Below, piece by piece: positions 1 to 11,432 of a stretch of 64,000 nt of DNA (its first letter is position 1; each line of letters opens with the position of its first letter). Source of the stretch: Ypsolopha sequella. Its lineage: Eukaryota > Arthropoda > Insecta > Lepidoptera > Ypsolophidae. The stretch spans positions 9,086,229 through 9,150,228 of the forward strand of contig OW203988.1 of the NCBI GenBank assembly GCA_934047225.1. Reading direction: 5' to 3'. The notes under the pieces were generated by a model that searched no databases, had not been told where the DNA came from, and saw only the letters and a program-made list of their open reading frames with translations. A program made the position numbers and the translations under genes.

Positions 1-510
1 AATACCTTGTTAACTATTGCAATGATATTTCTTGCACAAATATAAGTAAGCATATTTAAGTTTTATTATTTTCCGTAATTACATTTTTACGACAGCATTA
101 ATGCAATAATAAAATGCAAGAACAGATTGAGATATCGTATTCGTTGTTTTGAAATTCGACTCTCCTTCCACCCTTCAACCGCTTCTTACATTCGATGCGC
201 ATACGCAAGATTCATAAAAACACTTTTATATTGATTTAGTTGTGTTTATTGTGTTTTTATGTGAAGATCATATTGCTCCGACAGGTACTGTACACATCGG
301 TTGTGCTTTTTTCTCCCAGTTGCGATATAATCATTTGAAATTGTAATATTAACACCTGCACGCACAGTAAAAATTTGCTACAAAAGCTTCGGTATTCTAA
401 TGTGAAAAAGCTCTTCTTTGATATGCAAATACACAAGTTCTGGTCCTTTCATAGTAAATAACTTTTCAGTTTTCCATGCCCATATTGTATTTTTGTAAGT
501 AAATGTCGAT
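1..510. other. AT-rich non-coding stretch
   Basis: No coding frame, RNA gene or recognisable mobile-element end was found on either strand. Confidence 0.5.
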
Positions 511-786
511 GTCTCTATGGCCGAGTGGTAGAGCGCTCGCTTACTAACTCAGAGGCCGCGGGTTCAATCCCCGCAGTACACATTAAATTGAAGTTGGTCC
601 ATTTGTGCCCGAAGTACGGCGATTGGGCTCATCAACCATCAAGTTTGGGACGTAATAATCGTCCGTGAAAAACGAGTGTACCAAATTTGAATGACTTTCA
701 TTTCACAGTTCACACTTGTTGACACCTCTGATACCCTCTCGGGTGAGCCCCTCGTGACGATATTATTATATTTGTATTTGTTTGTA
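511..786 (+). repeat. tRNA-headed SINE, copy 1
   Basis: The head carries an A-box-like TGGCCGAGTGGT (518-529) and a B box GGTTCAATCC (561-570) at tRNA spacing. The expected acceptor stem does not pair, so this is a SINE head and not a tRNA gene. The body contains the family signature: 'TTGTGCCCGAAG', 'GGGACGTAATA', then a CACCTC / TCGTGACGAT tail. Related bodies lie near 5.9, 17.1, 33.5, 51.5 and 53.6 kb. The head differs from that of the copies at 6.1 and 53.5 kb, so it may be a different subfamily. Confidence 0.7.
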
Positions 787-889
787 TACAAGGTGACTTT
801 TTGATCAACGTCCAAATTCATACTTGGTAATTACCAAGTATGAATTTGTGATCAGTATGTTGGATCAATAACAATTATACGAATGGAAA
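787..889. repeat. Fragment of the CAAGGTGA MITE family
   Basis: Starts ACAAGGTGACTTTTTGATCA and continues with the arm seen in the full copies at 33209-33469 and 42052-42312. It folds back early on TACTTGGTAATTACCAAGTA and then runs into the 'GGATCAATAACAATT' part of the arm, so it is an internally deleted copy lying directly behind the SINE. Confidence 0.65.
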
Positions 890-2532
890 AAATATATATA
901 TATCGTCATATAAAAGGTCATTGAACAGTGGTCCAGACCACTTACCGAATTTACAGTATGTTTTTGGCTATATAAACATCACTTTATACAGGTTAATAAT
1001 GAACCCCCAGCTATAATGAAATATATGAATCAGAATCACAAACAGAACACAGAATCGTTAAAAAAAGTTTTTTTTTCTCATATTTTTATTGCGAATATTT
1101 TTTTATAAAAATCGAATTAATGGCTTGACGCTCACCCCCGCAATCCACCCTCCCGCCCTCGATCGAATCTGACGATCTATACCTTTATTTTTTATTATGG
1201 AACAAGACAAAAGTAACATATATTATAATATTATTAAAACTCGCGTGAGCTGACATACTAAATTATTATTACATACGCCTTGAACACTCACGTGTGATTG
1301 TTGTATATAAAACATATATCTTTTATTTCGAACATAGAATAGTTTCCTTTAAGAGTATGACATAGCCAAAACAAAAACCAGTTCCGGGCGTGGCTTATTC
1401 TATTTTACGATAGCGCGCGGGGGGAAATTCGTCCCGGTCTCTAAGCTCGCGTCACCATAGCAAAAATACGAATAGAGTGGACGAGGCTGGGTCAAAAGTA
1501 ATACGTTTTTTATTTTATCTAATTTATTAGTGTATTTCGATCATCGTCACACGGCATTGATCCTACTTGCTATCACGTCGGGACGTAAATTTATTATGGT
1601 CGGCTAAAAGTGGTTTTTTGAGTGTTTGATTTATCAGTTGACCCTAGGAACATTTCAGACACTCCTTTAGAGATACATAATAATATTGTGACGGTTAATT
1701 GTCACCATTACCCATTCTTTAAATATTTTTCGCCCGTTGAGCTGGTTTTACACTTGCGGGAAAATAAATTGGACCAAAAATTTCTTTACAAAAAATTTTT
1801 ACTAAAGTTGTTATTACAAAAAGTGGAAACTAACAAATATTCTCAGAAGGAATGCACCACGTCACTATCTATCTCACTGTAGCCTATATCAATTATGCCT
1901 CTCTCATTCAACCACGTTTAATTGCGTTACTATCTCATTCCAACTCATTTTAAATAGCGTCACTATTTATCTCACTCTAACGCGTGTTAAATGGCATTTC
2001 TAATGAACGTCAAATATTTTTACTGCCCGCCACTCTTTCATTCTAAATTCTAATTATTTAAAAAATACGCAGCTCCTTTAGTAGTAAAATAGCAATAACT
2101 TTTTTTTCAAAAGTAATACACAGAAATTGCCAGATCATTTGAAAAACAATATTTGATGAGCCGTTATTTAAGACAATTTGCAAAACTAACATAGGACTTT
2201 TTTTTCAGGGTGTGGTTTCGAACTAACCTTATTACAAAAAATTGCTCATAAATTGGGTTTTTATTTTTCTTCCTGATGTAACAGCATTTCAAGGTTTATT
2301 TTTAACTTTATCAATAGCATGACTATTCAGAGTTGCGCAACAAAAATTTTATTCTTAGAATTTAGAACTGGTTAGCTTTGACTCTCAAAAATCTATTCGA
2401 ATTTATAAAAGTACCATCAACTCGAAGACTATCTACTTTTTGCTGAGATCATAATTTGATATTCTGGTCAGTCATGAGCTGGCCTACCAGCCTTCCAAGG
2501 GAAAGCGTTAACTTTTGGGACACCTGTTTACC
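890..2532. other. Unassigned non-coding DNA with weak internal repetition
   Basis: No supported gene. At about 1855-2000 a degenerate motif, GCGTCACTAT followed by TATCTCACTC, recurs three times at loose 50-70 bp spacing. A short GC-rich patch lies near 1380-1460. The 86-codon open frame at 1622-1882 has no recognisable motif. Confidence 0.4.
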
Positions 2533-4328
2533 CTTGGGATAAATCGCCAAGTGTTTAAAATATAGAAATTTATTTGTATCATAGTTTGAAATGTTCAAGT
2601 CCCTTTACGCAAAATGAAAAAACAAAACTCTTTTAGGATTAATTTGTTGTCCCTCTGTTTGTCTGTTTGTCCGTTTGTCTAGGCATTTTTTCTGGGTAAA
2701 ATCAATAAATGCTAATATTTACAGCCCTGTAAAATATACATATTATAACGTTTTTATGGCCTTTTGTTTAACTTTTTCATACAAATTTTCTCCTTATGAA
2801 AATATAGAGATCAACACTTGACATAATATTTTGCATTGGAAAGAAAGCACAGAAAGGAACTGTAGAACAAATAATGTAAAAAATATAACAAACCATGTCG
2901 TTCTATTCTAAAGGGATTAATAATTTACTGTTTGTTCAATGTGGCGATAGCTTTGTTTATTATTATTTTTTTCTTTGTTACAAAGATAACAAATATTTTC
3001 ATACAAGGTTTTCCTTAAGGGCTATTTCTCCGATTTTGTAACAAAATATTAAGAAATAATTATAACGGTAAAGTTATAATAAGCTTTTAGCTAAGACAAT
3101 TTATTGTTAAAAGTTTGCTATATGCATAAACATATTTTAATGATATTATGGTATCTTCAAAATAATTGGGTTTTCCATAAGCGTGATATCAGATTATTTA
3201 AGAAATTTACGGCTGGTATCACGACGACGGATAAGCCATTTATTTTATTACTATTGTAATATAATTAAAAATATGTTAATGCATACAGCAGACTTTTAAC
3301 TATAAGTTTTCTTAACTAAAAGTTGTATTTTTACTTATTGAAAATGTATTTCTCATCAAGAAGTGCAAGATGACAAGATATTCAAAATAAGTTAATTGAA
3401 TTTGTGAAATGGTTTCAGGTCAAAACAGTTTTCCATGAAACGGTCATTGTTTATACTTAGCAAAGTGTGTAAACTTAGTCATCTTAACATGAAGGACGCC
3501 TGTATTTCTCTCTTTTTTATTTCCAGTATAGATAAAAATATACAAACTTGTTAAACTTTGCGTAAAAACGAGGCAATATTGACGATATCCTGACAGCTAT
3601 TATGATGGTGTTTTATCAAATTTTGCTTTTTGGGCTGTATAGAGACGTAGTTAGATGTCACTAGAATATACTCATGAAAAAATATATGAAGAAAATAAGC
3701 TGTAGACTTCACATTCGGTTTATACCTATTGTATGAATTTTAAGAAAAATACAGGGGGTAAAGGGACCTCTTAAGGAAAACCTTGTATTAAACTATTTGT
3801 TATCTTAGTAAAAAATAATTCAAGGAAAAAAATTAACAAAGCTATCGCCACATTGAACAGTATATAATTAATCCCTTTAGAATAGAACAACATGGTTTTC
3901 ATATTTTTTACATTATTTGTTCAACAATTCCTTTCTGTGTTGACTTTTAAATGCAAAATATTATCTCAAGTGTCCATCCCTACATTTTCATAGTGATATA
4001 ATTTGTATGAAAAACCTAAAAAAAAAAAACTAAAAACCTAAAACGTAATATAAATAAAAACGTCAAAAGTATGTTTTTACAGCTCTATAGAGGGCCGTTT
4101 ATATTGGTATTTATTAATTTTACCCAGAAAAAATTGTCTAGACAAACGGACAGACAGACAAACATAGGGATAACAAATTAATCCTAAAAGAGTTTCATTG
4201 TTTTCATTTTGCGTAACAGAACCTGAACATGTACCGACAGGATTATCTACGATCTAATAATTTTGCCATGCACTGTAAATATTTCAAAATAAATTTCTAT
4301 ATTTTAAATGCTTGGCGATTTATCCCAA
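2533..4328. mobile_element. Fold-back element with inverted arms of about 500 bp
   Basis: The left arm (about 2533-3031) and right arm (about 3757-4328) are inverted copies of roughly 75-85% identity by eye. Both outer ends carry TTGGGATAAATCGCCAAG. Shared internal landmarks are TTTAGGATTAATTTGTT, GTTTGTCTG/GTCCGTTTGTCT, TTTTTTCTGGGTAAAAT, TCTATTCTAAAGGGATTAAT, CAATGTGGCGATAGCTTTGTT and CAAGGTTTTCCTTAAG. The 0.7 kb centre has no open frame. The exact ends and target duplication were not resolved. The arm segment 'GTCTGTCCGTTTGTCT' resembles the start of the GGTTCCGT repeats elsewhere in the window, which may indicate common ancestry. Confidence 0.8.
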
Positions 4329-5321
4329 GTAAGTGTACCTATATAATTTGCAAAAAACTTCACTTATTGGACCTGAAATGGTGAGCCAATACTAGAGAGT
4401 AATTTCACGAAAAGGTCATTGACCTTTGTTACAGATCTCAGTAAGTATAAGTAAATTAATTTGGGTTGCAATAACGATCACAAAATTATTCTTTTAGAGT
4501 AACATATATTATTTTCCCTCATAAAAGTATGAATTCATTCCAAATTCATTCAGTTTTGTTGTTATGACTATGGCACGATGTAGCTAAATCACTCATACGC
4601 ATATTTTGTTGAGTTTTTAACGGTAGGAATATGATGCTCCTCGAAATATTACTTTATAAAATTAATTTCAATGTGTTTTGAAGTAGTTTTGGGAGATATT
4701 TATAGCTTGCAAAAAAGGGCACAGGTTCCACGTCTTACGGGCGCCAACGCTAGGCGTAGACTGACAATATCTTGCTGCCGCTGACTGCATCAGTGGATTT
4801 ACGTATTTTTGGAAAAAGGGGGTGCTTTTTTTGACCCGAATAACGTGGTATTTGGAAAATGAATAGATATCATTCACACTAATTTTATTAAAAAAAAACC
4901 AACAAAATCGCGAAAGCGATACCTGAAACAAAATCGATAAGAAGTGTGCAATAGAGGGTTACAAAAAAATTCATTGACAGTACAAATATGAATAGATTAA
5001 CGTGGTTTGTGGAAAATGAATACCTTAAAGTTCAACCAAAAACATGTATTTTTTTTATGGCTATACGTAACCTAATTATTGCAACAAAATCATCCGAAAG
5101 CTGACATTTTATTTCTGTTTGTATTTTCGTTCCCCAATGCCAAAGGTTTCCATCTCCAGACGGAGCCCTAAAAATAAAAGGTACACTTTGAAATTAAAGG
5201 GGGTAAAGTATTAAGTCTGTAGACAAAAGTTGAACAAGTATTAAAACTTTTAGCGCTCCTCATTATACCTGCGGGAAATATTATTATGTCATGAGCAGAT
5301 CGTAATGTACGAGAACACAAA
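4329..5321. other. Unassigned non-coding DNA
   Basis: No gene supported. A short direct repeat, AACGTGGT followed by TTTGGAAAATGAATA, occurs at 4842-4866 and 4999-5023. The 87-codon minus-strand frame at 4668-4931 has no recognisable motif. Confidence 0.4.
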
Positions 5322-5490
5322 TCTTTCACCAAAAGTAAAAAATAGATGCGACGACGAGCGGAGCGAAGCGAAGAGGAGCGTATTAAGTTTTCATGTAAAT
5401 AAATTTGGGGAGCCGAGCGAAGCGGAGCGAAGTGGGGCGAAGGGGAGCGAAGCGGGGCGAAGCGGAGCGGAGTGAGACGACCCTTCTAGA
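5322..5490. repeat. GAGCGAAGCGG-rich repeat, copy 1
   Basis: Begins TCTTTCACCAAAA and GCGACGACGAGCG, then a run of imperfect GAGCGAAGCG / GGGCGAAG units, ending AGTGAG.CGACCCTTCT. The same order (ACGACGAG, ATGTAAATAAATT, GAGC-rich run, ACCCTTCT) is seen at 60180-60290, and a degraded version at about 47350-47490. It is therefore an interspersed repeat and not simple local low complexity. Confidence 0.6.
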
Positions 5491-5884
5491 AATATGATCT
5501 AAACAGGCAGATCATGATACGGCCAATTCGACAATGTGCCAACGACATACATAAGTTAATTAAAGGAGAACCAAATACTGTTGTGATTTTGTATGATAAT
5601 AAAATTACTTACATTACTTATGAATCTCTACCATTCAATAAAGTCAAATAAAGTGTTTAACGGAAGTGAACAAAGTCAATAAATAATAAAATAATATCAC
5701 AGAGCGTTCAACAAATGTATAATCCGTGCTTTGCCACCGGCGCTCGATCATCGGTCATAGATAACGGTCCAATAGTAGTGCACATGTCCAGTTAGGTATA
5801 AGTGAAATAATTATGTTTTTAAAAAAAAAACCCAAGATAAGGCATTCTGAAAAAATGTTGATCCTTATTAGGTTAATAACCAAA

Positions 5885-6146
5885 TGTGGCATGTAGGTAC
5901 ACCTAGTAGGTACAACCGCATTTCACCGACGATTATTTACGTCTCAACGTGTTGGGTGGTGAGCTCTATCGCCGTACTTTGGGCACAATGTTTTCCTTCA
6001 CAGTTCAGCAAGTGGTAAGTAAGAACAAATTTAATACTATTCACATAAATTCCGAAAAACTCATTGGTGCATGCCTGACCGGGGATCGAACCTGGATCTC
6101 AAGATTGAGAGGCCAGCGTTCTACCCCTGAGCTATTGCCGCGCTGG
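5885..6146 (-). repeat. tRNA-headed SINE, copy 2 (near full length)
   Basis: Read on the minus strand, the head shows an A box, TAGCTCAGGGGT, and a B box, GGTTCGATCCCCGG, followed by CATGCACCAATGAG, the TGTGCCCAAAG segment and an ACGTAAATAATC / GGTGTACCTAC tail. It is the same subfamily as 53517-53889. The head appears tRNA-derived. Confidence 0.75.
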
Positions 6147-7409
6147 TTATTTACACAAGTATAATATTTATTATATTCATATTTATTATACTTGTGTAAA
6201 TAACCTAGAAAGAAAGAAAAAAGAAATAAAACCTTTATTTGTTGCTACACAAACAGAGAAAATAAAAAAAAACAAAAAACTTTTTACAAAAAATAAAGAA
6301 AACAGAAAAGTAATAATAATAAAACATTTAGAAGAAATAACGACTGTAGCAACAGAAAGGTCCCTGGCTCAGCATAATGACGTAAGCTCCATGAACTTTT
6401 TCAGCCAAGGCCTAAATAATATAACATATAATAAGTTTTATTTAATGTAATAAATACAAATGCATAATTATGACTACATAGATATTATCACTAAAATTAG
6501 GGTGAGTGTCCATCATAACGAAATAGATAACACAGCTAAAACTATGATTTATGCGAGAAAAACTCGGCTTTTCTCAGTTTATTTGTTTGTTATTCGTTAT
6601 CTATGTAGGTAAGTACAAAACGCCTTCGTGCACCATACTGTATCATTGAACTATCCTACCTGTTTTCATATCTCCTCTGTGACAAACCTCGGAACCCCCA
6701 CAGCCACTGCCACTGCTGAACCTGCTACCTTCACTGCTGGGTATTCATCAACTAGAGACTAGGATCACGACTCTTAGATCCATTAGTTGATCCACTATCG
6801 TCTTTAATGCCTTCGATATAAGAGTTTAACAGAACGCGTGGTGTAGTATAGGCCACTGCCTACTGCTGTCGTGTGACTAATATCTCTATAAGAATATAGA
6901 CATATTGGTTCCTTCTTGGAAATCATACACTTACCCATATACACTTATTTTTAAATACTTGCGCACTTGATTTTAAAGTCAAGTTGAACGTTAATTTAAT
7001 TTAATTTAATTAAAGTTAATTTCTAAAAGTTTTTTTTTTCTGAGAATATACGCCATTTTAGGACATAGTTTTCATTATTTTAGACATTATACTGATTGTA
7101 ATGTGTGATTGATTGTAAAAAAAAGTAGTCTGTCTCTGTCTGTCCACTCATCTATCATCCATCTGTCAAATCAGTAGCAAGCAAATTATTTGAAATTTAT
7201 CTTGATACGAGCAAAGGACACATTTCTAAACAGCCATTTCTCAAGTGACGTCAAACGAAGGCAAATGGAAGTTGAAGCTTTTTCGTAAAAATATTCGTCA
7301 TCATGAGGTTTTTTAGATGACAAGTTCTAAAATACGGCTTATGAAACCTAAATCTCGAAATGGTTTTCGAATTAACACACCTTAACATAATCACTACATA
7401 TTATAAAAC
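6147..7409. other. Unassigned DNA with a small palindrome and a retroposon tail
   Basis: A hairpin of about 20-bp arms (TTATTTACACAAGTATAATA and its complement) spans 6146-6204. Positions 6516-6567 (minus) match the tail of the GC-rich retroposon at 12648-12866 (CTCGCATAAATCATAG through CTATTTCGTT). No open frame is supported. Confidence 0.45.
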
Positions 7410-7563
7410 AAAGTCGCTTCCCGCTGTCTCTATGTATGCTTAGATCTTTAAAACTACGCAACGGATTTTGATGCGTTTTTTTTTTTATAAATAGATAGAG
7501 TAATTTAAGAGGAAGGTTTATATGTATAATACATGCCCGTGGAAATCCGGGGCGGGTCGCTAG
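7410..7563 (+). mobile_element. Helitron-like 3' terminus
   Basis: The stretch runs through CTTAGATCTTTAAAACTACG, CAACGGATTTTGATGCG and AATACATGCCCGTGG, and ends GGGGCGGGTCGCTAG followed by T. I recall this tail as a common non-autonomous repeat of moths and butterflies. A CTAG end preceded by a GC-rich stretch suits a Helitron-type 3' end. The 5' end was not located, so the true extent is unknown. Confidence 0.5.
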
Positions 7564-7729
7564 TTTAATACGAGTATAAGCGAATACTACAAGTATATTG
7601 GTAAAAGGAGTGAAAAGTGGATCTGCGGAACTTTTCCCGATAGTACATAGATGTGCTTAATTGGATTTTCACGATGGTTCATCATGTATAATGTGATGTC
7701 TCCTACAATGCTAGGGCTACAATGCTAAT

Positions 7730-7797
7730 GTGAAAAACGGGGAATTCTCGTTGACGTCATAATATTATGACGTCAGCGAGAATTCCCCGTTTTTCAC
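7730..7797. repeat. 68-bp near-perfect palindrome with paired CRE sites
   Basis: Two 34-bp arms meet with no loop at AATATT, with one mismatched pair. Each arm holds GAATTCTCG and one TGACGTCA octamer (around 7752-7759 and 7768-7775). The size and symmetry suit a minimal MITE or a fold-back remnant. No target duplication was identified. Confidence 0.8.
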
Positions 7798-8321
7798 TAC
7801 TAGGATTTCGGAACAAACTTACACGTATATTTGATAACTAAAGGATTATGATCATAAAATAAGATAATACGAAGCTATTCCGTACTGTATCCATCCTAAA
7901 AGAATCCGACGGAACGGCCCCCTTAGCTCCTCCAATAAGATTTTAAAGACTATCAAGTGTGTGTCGTTATCTTTAAAGACCACCACCTTATCGTGGCTGT
8001 TGGCTTTAGATCTTATGATATTGTAACTAAAGGTCATTTTTGAGTGTAGAACAGCAAGATAAAGTTGCTGCCTGTTCACAGTAATGGTAGTAAAATGTCG
8101 TTAGTGTTTCGTCGAGTCCCCACTGAAGGCTATATCGGGCTGCCACGGACTGTGTCTTTGAAAAGGAAAATGGGATCTATAAAATTATAATAATTTCTGA
8201 ATTTTTTTTAACTTCATATTAAGAAGGTATATGATATTTTAGGTATATCTTTCGTCTCCAATAGCTTTGTCATAGCTATAATCATGGTAAGTAAGATTTA
8301 TTGAGACATTGAAAAATGTCT

Positions 8322-8750
8322 GGGAAAACTCCAAAAGGTGTTTTGTGCGTTTGTGGATTTAAAAAAAGCATATGTATGTGAATGGAGTGTGAAGCCACCC
8401 GGTGCGGGCCCTAAAATCTCTCTACCAGAATTCCAGTACTTGCATGAGTATTAACGGGACATAGGTACACTGATTGGTTTAACATCTCTAGAGGAGTTAG
8501 ACAAGGATGTGTGGCGTCACCGTGGCTATTCAATCTATTAATGGACTAGTGACGTATGCTGACCAAATTGGCGACATACTGAAGAAGGGCCATGTCAAAA
8601 GTACCCGGAGTAGAAGAGCTCTAGAGCATATATATGACTAGATTGATGGATGTGGAAGAGGCGAAAGAGGTGTGTTAGGATCGTAGCAGATGGAAATCTG
8701 TAATCTCTGCCTAATAGTGCCTATCCCTCTGGAAGACAGACGTGAGTATA
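8322..8750 (+). pseudogene. Decayed LINE reverse-transcriptase fragment
   Basis: Translated pieces in shifting frames resemble non-LTR reverse transcriptase. Around 8349-8375 there is a VDLKKAY-like block corresponding to the DLxKAYD motif. Around 8490-8545 the frame reads SRGVRQGCVASPWLFNL, the usual block before the catalytic FADD motif, which is missing here. About 8560-8745 holds the C-terminal part (KGHVKSTRSRRA, MDVEEAKEVC, RSRWKSVISA) and ends near ATGTATG repeats. Several frameshifts and stops separate the pieces, and the region between the RQGC block and the C-terminus is deleted. The clade (RTE-like or related) is not certain. Confidence 0.75.
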
Positions 8751-8914
8751 TGTATGTATGTATGTATGTAAGTACATATGTTATACCTAGTCAAATTTAT
8801 CAATGCACACACTTATAAATTCGTTGTAACTGAATTATGGAATCATCAGTAAAAGACGTGGAAACATAATAAATATAGTAAGTAATGTTATATCTAGCAA
8901 GCAAAAATCAGCGG

Positions 8915-9150
8915 TAGTACAGCGAGTTTGAGTCCCACCTGTCAGTTCCGTCGAGCGTGCAAAAATGAGATTTTAGGATTTTTTAAATTAGTATTTGCGT
9001 ACTCAACACTTGCTGAGCAATGAAAGAAAACACTGAAGTATAACTGCATGTCCTAAAAAGCGTGTATTTATGCTTGAAGAACGACATCTATCGCGTCAGG
9101 ATTTATAAATTGTCGCTGGAAACAGGGTGTACGAGTATGAGTGTTGGCTA
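8915..9150 (+). repeat. Degraded SINE of the GTGCCCGAAG family
   Basis: A broken head (CAGCGGTAGTACAG, GTTTGAGTCCC) is followed by CATGTCCTAAAAAGCGTGTA, a segment also seen just before the SINE bodies at 51.4 and 53.7 kb, and then GGGTGTACGAGT. It is diverged; boundaries are approximate. Confidence 0.45.
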
Positions 9151-9663
9151 TTTCAATGAGGGTACAGACTCGGAAAAACTAACCTTCAAAAACATTTAGT
9201 ATAAAAAATGTACGAAGCTTTCTTACCTTCATTATTACGCCCGCCCAACCACCCGCCGCTCCGCTCATGCGCATGGCCAGAGTGAAACGAGTAGCGTAGA
9301 GACAAAGAACCGAAGACCTCTGGAGACGCATTGCGTTCGGAACTCTATAAACCGAATGTGCCATTTAGAGGAATCGGCTGCAGATAGGTATTCCGGCAAT
9401 ATGAACAAAGGTTTGACAGGGATTTTCTTAGTTTGGAACTTATTCAATTTGCCAAATCTTGTACTTTTTAAGACGAGAATAGAAAAAGGAACGCTTCAGT
9501 GGTTAGAGGATAAACGAAAGAAGAGTTTAAAAAATATATGCATGGTGGAAAGTAAACCTCGACCGGGCCGCCCCGTATAGCCAAATGGTAATAACAATCT
9601 AGTCATCTTTGACATTGTCTTTCTCCACTGTGCCGCTAATTTGGTCGGCATAATTAAGTATTT
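9151..9663. other. Unassigned DNA
   Basis: Several overlapping 60-75 codon frames exist on both strands but share no recognisable motif. A GC-rich patch lies at 9238-9300. Positions 9655-9663 are the left target duplication (TAAGTATTT) of the next element. Confidence 0.35.
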
Positions 9664-10027
9664 CATCCATCATCCATCAGCCTACTTCGTCCACTGCTGG
9701 ACATTAGCCTTTTCAGGACTTTGCCACTCCCGGCGGTCATCCTGGAAGAATTACCCATACTCACACACGCTGGGCGGGCGGGTTGGTAAGCGCGGTGCCG
9801 GAACCCTCGCACCAGTGGCGCCGCTGCCCGTCACCAGTCTGTTCCATATAAGGCCCGGCTATTAGGGATGGATATACCGCCATCCATCGGTCCTAGGCAT
9901 GGTGGGCCTCCTGGTTTTTTGCCTGTGAGCTGTCCTCTTACTCTCCCCCGAATAACTTTGAGGGGGTCTCCAAGTAAGATGGTGGTACCTCCACAGTCGA
10001 GCCCGGCATCAGCTCTACCACCTGTTG
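9664..10027 (-). mobile_element. SINE-like retroposon with GATGG tail, copy R1
   Basis: It is flanked by a 9-bp target duplication, TAAGTATTT, at 9655-9663 and 10028-10036. On the minus strand it starts GGTGGTAGAGCTGATGCC, runs through GTGGAGGTACCACCATC, CAGCTCACAGGCAAAAAACC, GGTATATCCATCC, GCGTGTGTGAGTATGGG and GTCCAGCAGTGGACGA, and ends in GGCTGATGGATGATGGATG. Copies R2 (17322-17695) and R4 (36106-36217) start at the same base, so this looks like a full unit of about 365 bp and not random 5' truncation. The tail resembles the end of RTE-type LINEs (compare 43920-43966), which probably supply the machinery. Confidence 0.85.
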
Positions 10028-10065
10028 TAAGTATTTAATTGATGTTTATTATTATTATGTAAAAT

Positions 10066-10120
10066 CGTACCAGGGAAATCTGTGTCCTTTGCCTGCCCCT
10101 TGGAAGAAGCGCGTGAGTAT
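10066..10120 (+). repeat. Short LINE 3' fragment
   Basis: The frame reads REICVLCLPL followed by an 'EAREYI'-like ending, matching the C-terminal and tail segment of the LINE at 8.7 kb (TCTGTAATCTCTGCC, GAAGACAGACGTGAGTATA). Only about 55 bp is recognisable. Confidence 0.35.
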
Positions 10121-10282
10121 ATTTAGTGTTATGTAGCGTATTTAGGGTTTTTCTAAAAATCCGTCGATATTTATACCTATCTGGTAATTTTGTAGCCAAA
10201 GTTAAAAGCTGCTAAGTCAAACGAAAAATAAATTATATTTAGTATTTTGGTGTAGAATTAAAGTGGTACTTCGTCAAAAAAA

Positions 10283-11106
10283 AGGCCAAGTGCGAGTCAG
10301 ACTCGCGTTTCTAGGGTTCCGTATTGTGGATGATAAATTTAATATTGTAATGTTTTTTATTTCGTAAATTTCTCACCCGCTTTATTTTTCCTGTAATCTT
10401 TACATAAACACATATTACCATGATTTTTTTCATATTTTTTGGTCCACCAGTTTTGGAGATAAGTTGGGGGGACATACAATTTTTTATGGTTTCTCAAGGA
10501 TTTCTAAAAATAGATAAAATAGCAATTATAACCAAACTATATATTTTTACAATTAGCTTTTTAAAACCTACAATTTGATACCCATGTTGTATTTTTATAA
10601 AATATTAGTTTATTTATTTTACTTCTTTTTTTATATTTTTCATTGGTGCTCAATTTATTTTTAGTTGCTATAGTTTTCCTGTATTTGGCTAGTTATGATC
10701 TATAATCGACATTTTTTTCATATTTTTCGGTCTACCCGTTTCGGAGATAAGGGCGGCAATGCATATTTTTGTGTTTATTTAAAGATTTATCGAAACCAGT
10801 GCCAGTGAATATGGTAAAAGTATATATTTTTACAATCAAATTTTTAATATCTACAATTTGATACCCATGTTGTATTTTTATTATAATATTTTTTTTTCTC
10901 ACTTCTCTTTTCGAAATATTTTGAACAATTTCAAATTTTTCATTTTTTTTTTACATCGTGATATGTGGGCAAATTAATGCTATCTTTGTGCCAAATTTCA
11001 TGTCTTTATCTTTAAAGGTGCTAAAGTTATGACTTATGAGGCTGTGACATAAGGACGGACGGACAACGGAGTCTCACCATAAAGGTTCCTTATGTACCTT
11101 TTTTAA
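10283..11106 (-). repeat. GGTTCCGT / GGCCAAGTGCGAGTC interspersed repeat, copy 1
   Basis: On the plus strand it begins AAGGCCAAGTGCGAGTCAGA and TAGGGTTCCGTATTG and ends with GGACGGACGGACAAC and CATAAAGGTTCCTTATGTACC. Copy 42932-44093 carries the same ends in the opposite orientation, with shared internal phrases such as AAATTTGATACCCA-type blocks and GTGGGCAAATTAATGC. There is no open frame. The termini are inverted versions of a GGTTCC motif, but no exact target duplication was resolved, so the class (MITE, Helitron-like or other) is open. Confidence 0.7.
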
Positions 11107-11274
11107 GCTACATTTGAATACATAGTTTGACATTATTTCTTTCGTTTTTTCTATTTAATTTTACCCACTACAAAAAATACAAACACTTTATTTCTTATTA
11201 GATGAAGTATGTCTGAATTAGCTGAATATATTTTGAATCCTATAAGATAAGATAGCCAAAAAGTCTAATAGACA

Positions 11275-11432
11275 ATAACACCGATTCGTCTCAACACAAC
11301 TTGACTTAATTGACAGGACTAAACTTAATTTAAGTGTTCTGTCCCTTTTCTTTCTGTATCGAAAAGACATAGACGGGACGCTCAAAATAAGTTTAGTCTT
11401 GTCAGTTGTGTTGCGCCGAATCGACACCATTA
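11275..11432. repeat. Palindromic MITE, CGATTCGG family, copy 1
   Basis: Inverted arms of about 75 bp run from CACCGATTCG to CGAATCGACACC. Landmarks are TTGACAGGACTAAACTTA, GTTCTGTCC and the central TATCGAAAAGACA. Other copies lie at 22695-22831, 23361-23664 (two nested) and 35608-35765. It does not encode a protein. Confidence 0.8.

Noticed and set aside
511..582. Possible tRNA gene
   Set aside because: A and B boxes are present but the acceptor stem does not pair, and the sequence continues into a repeated SINE body.
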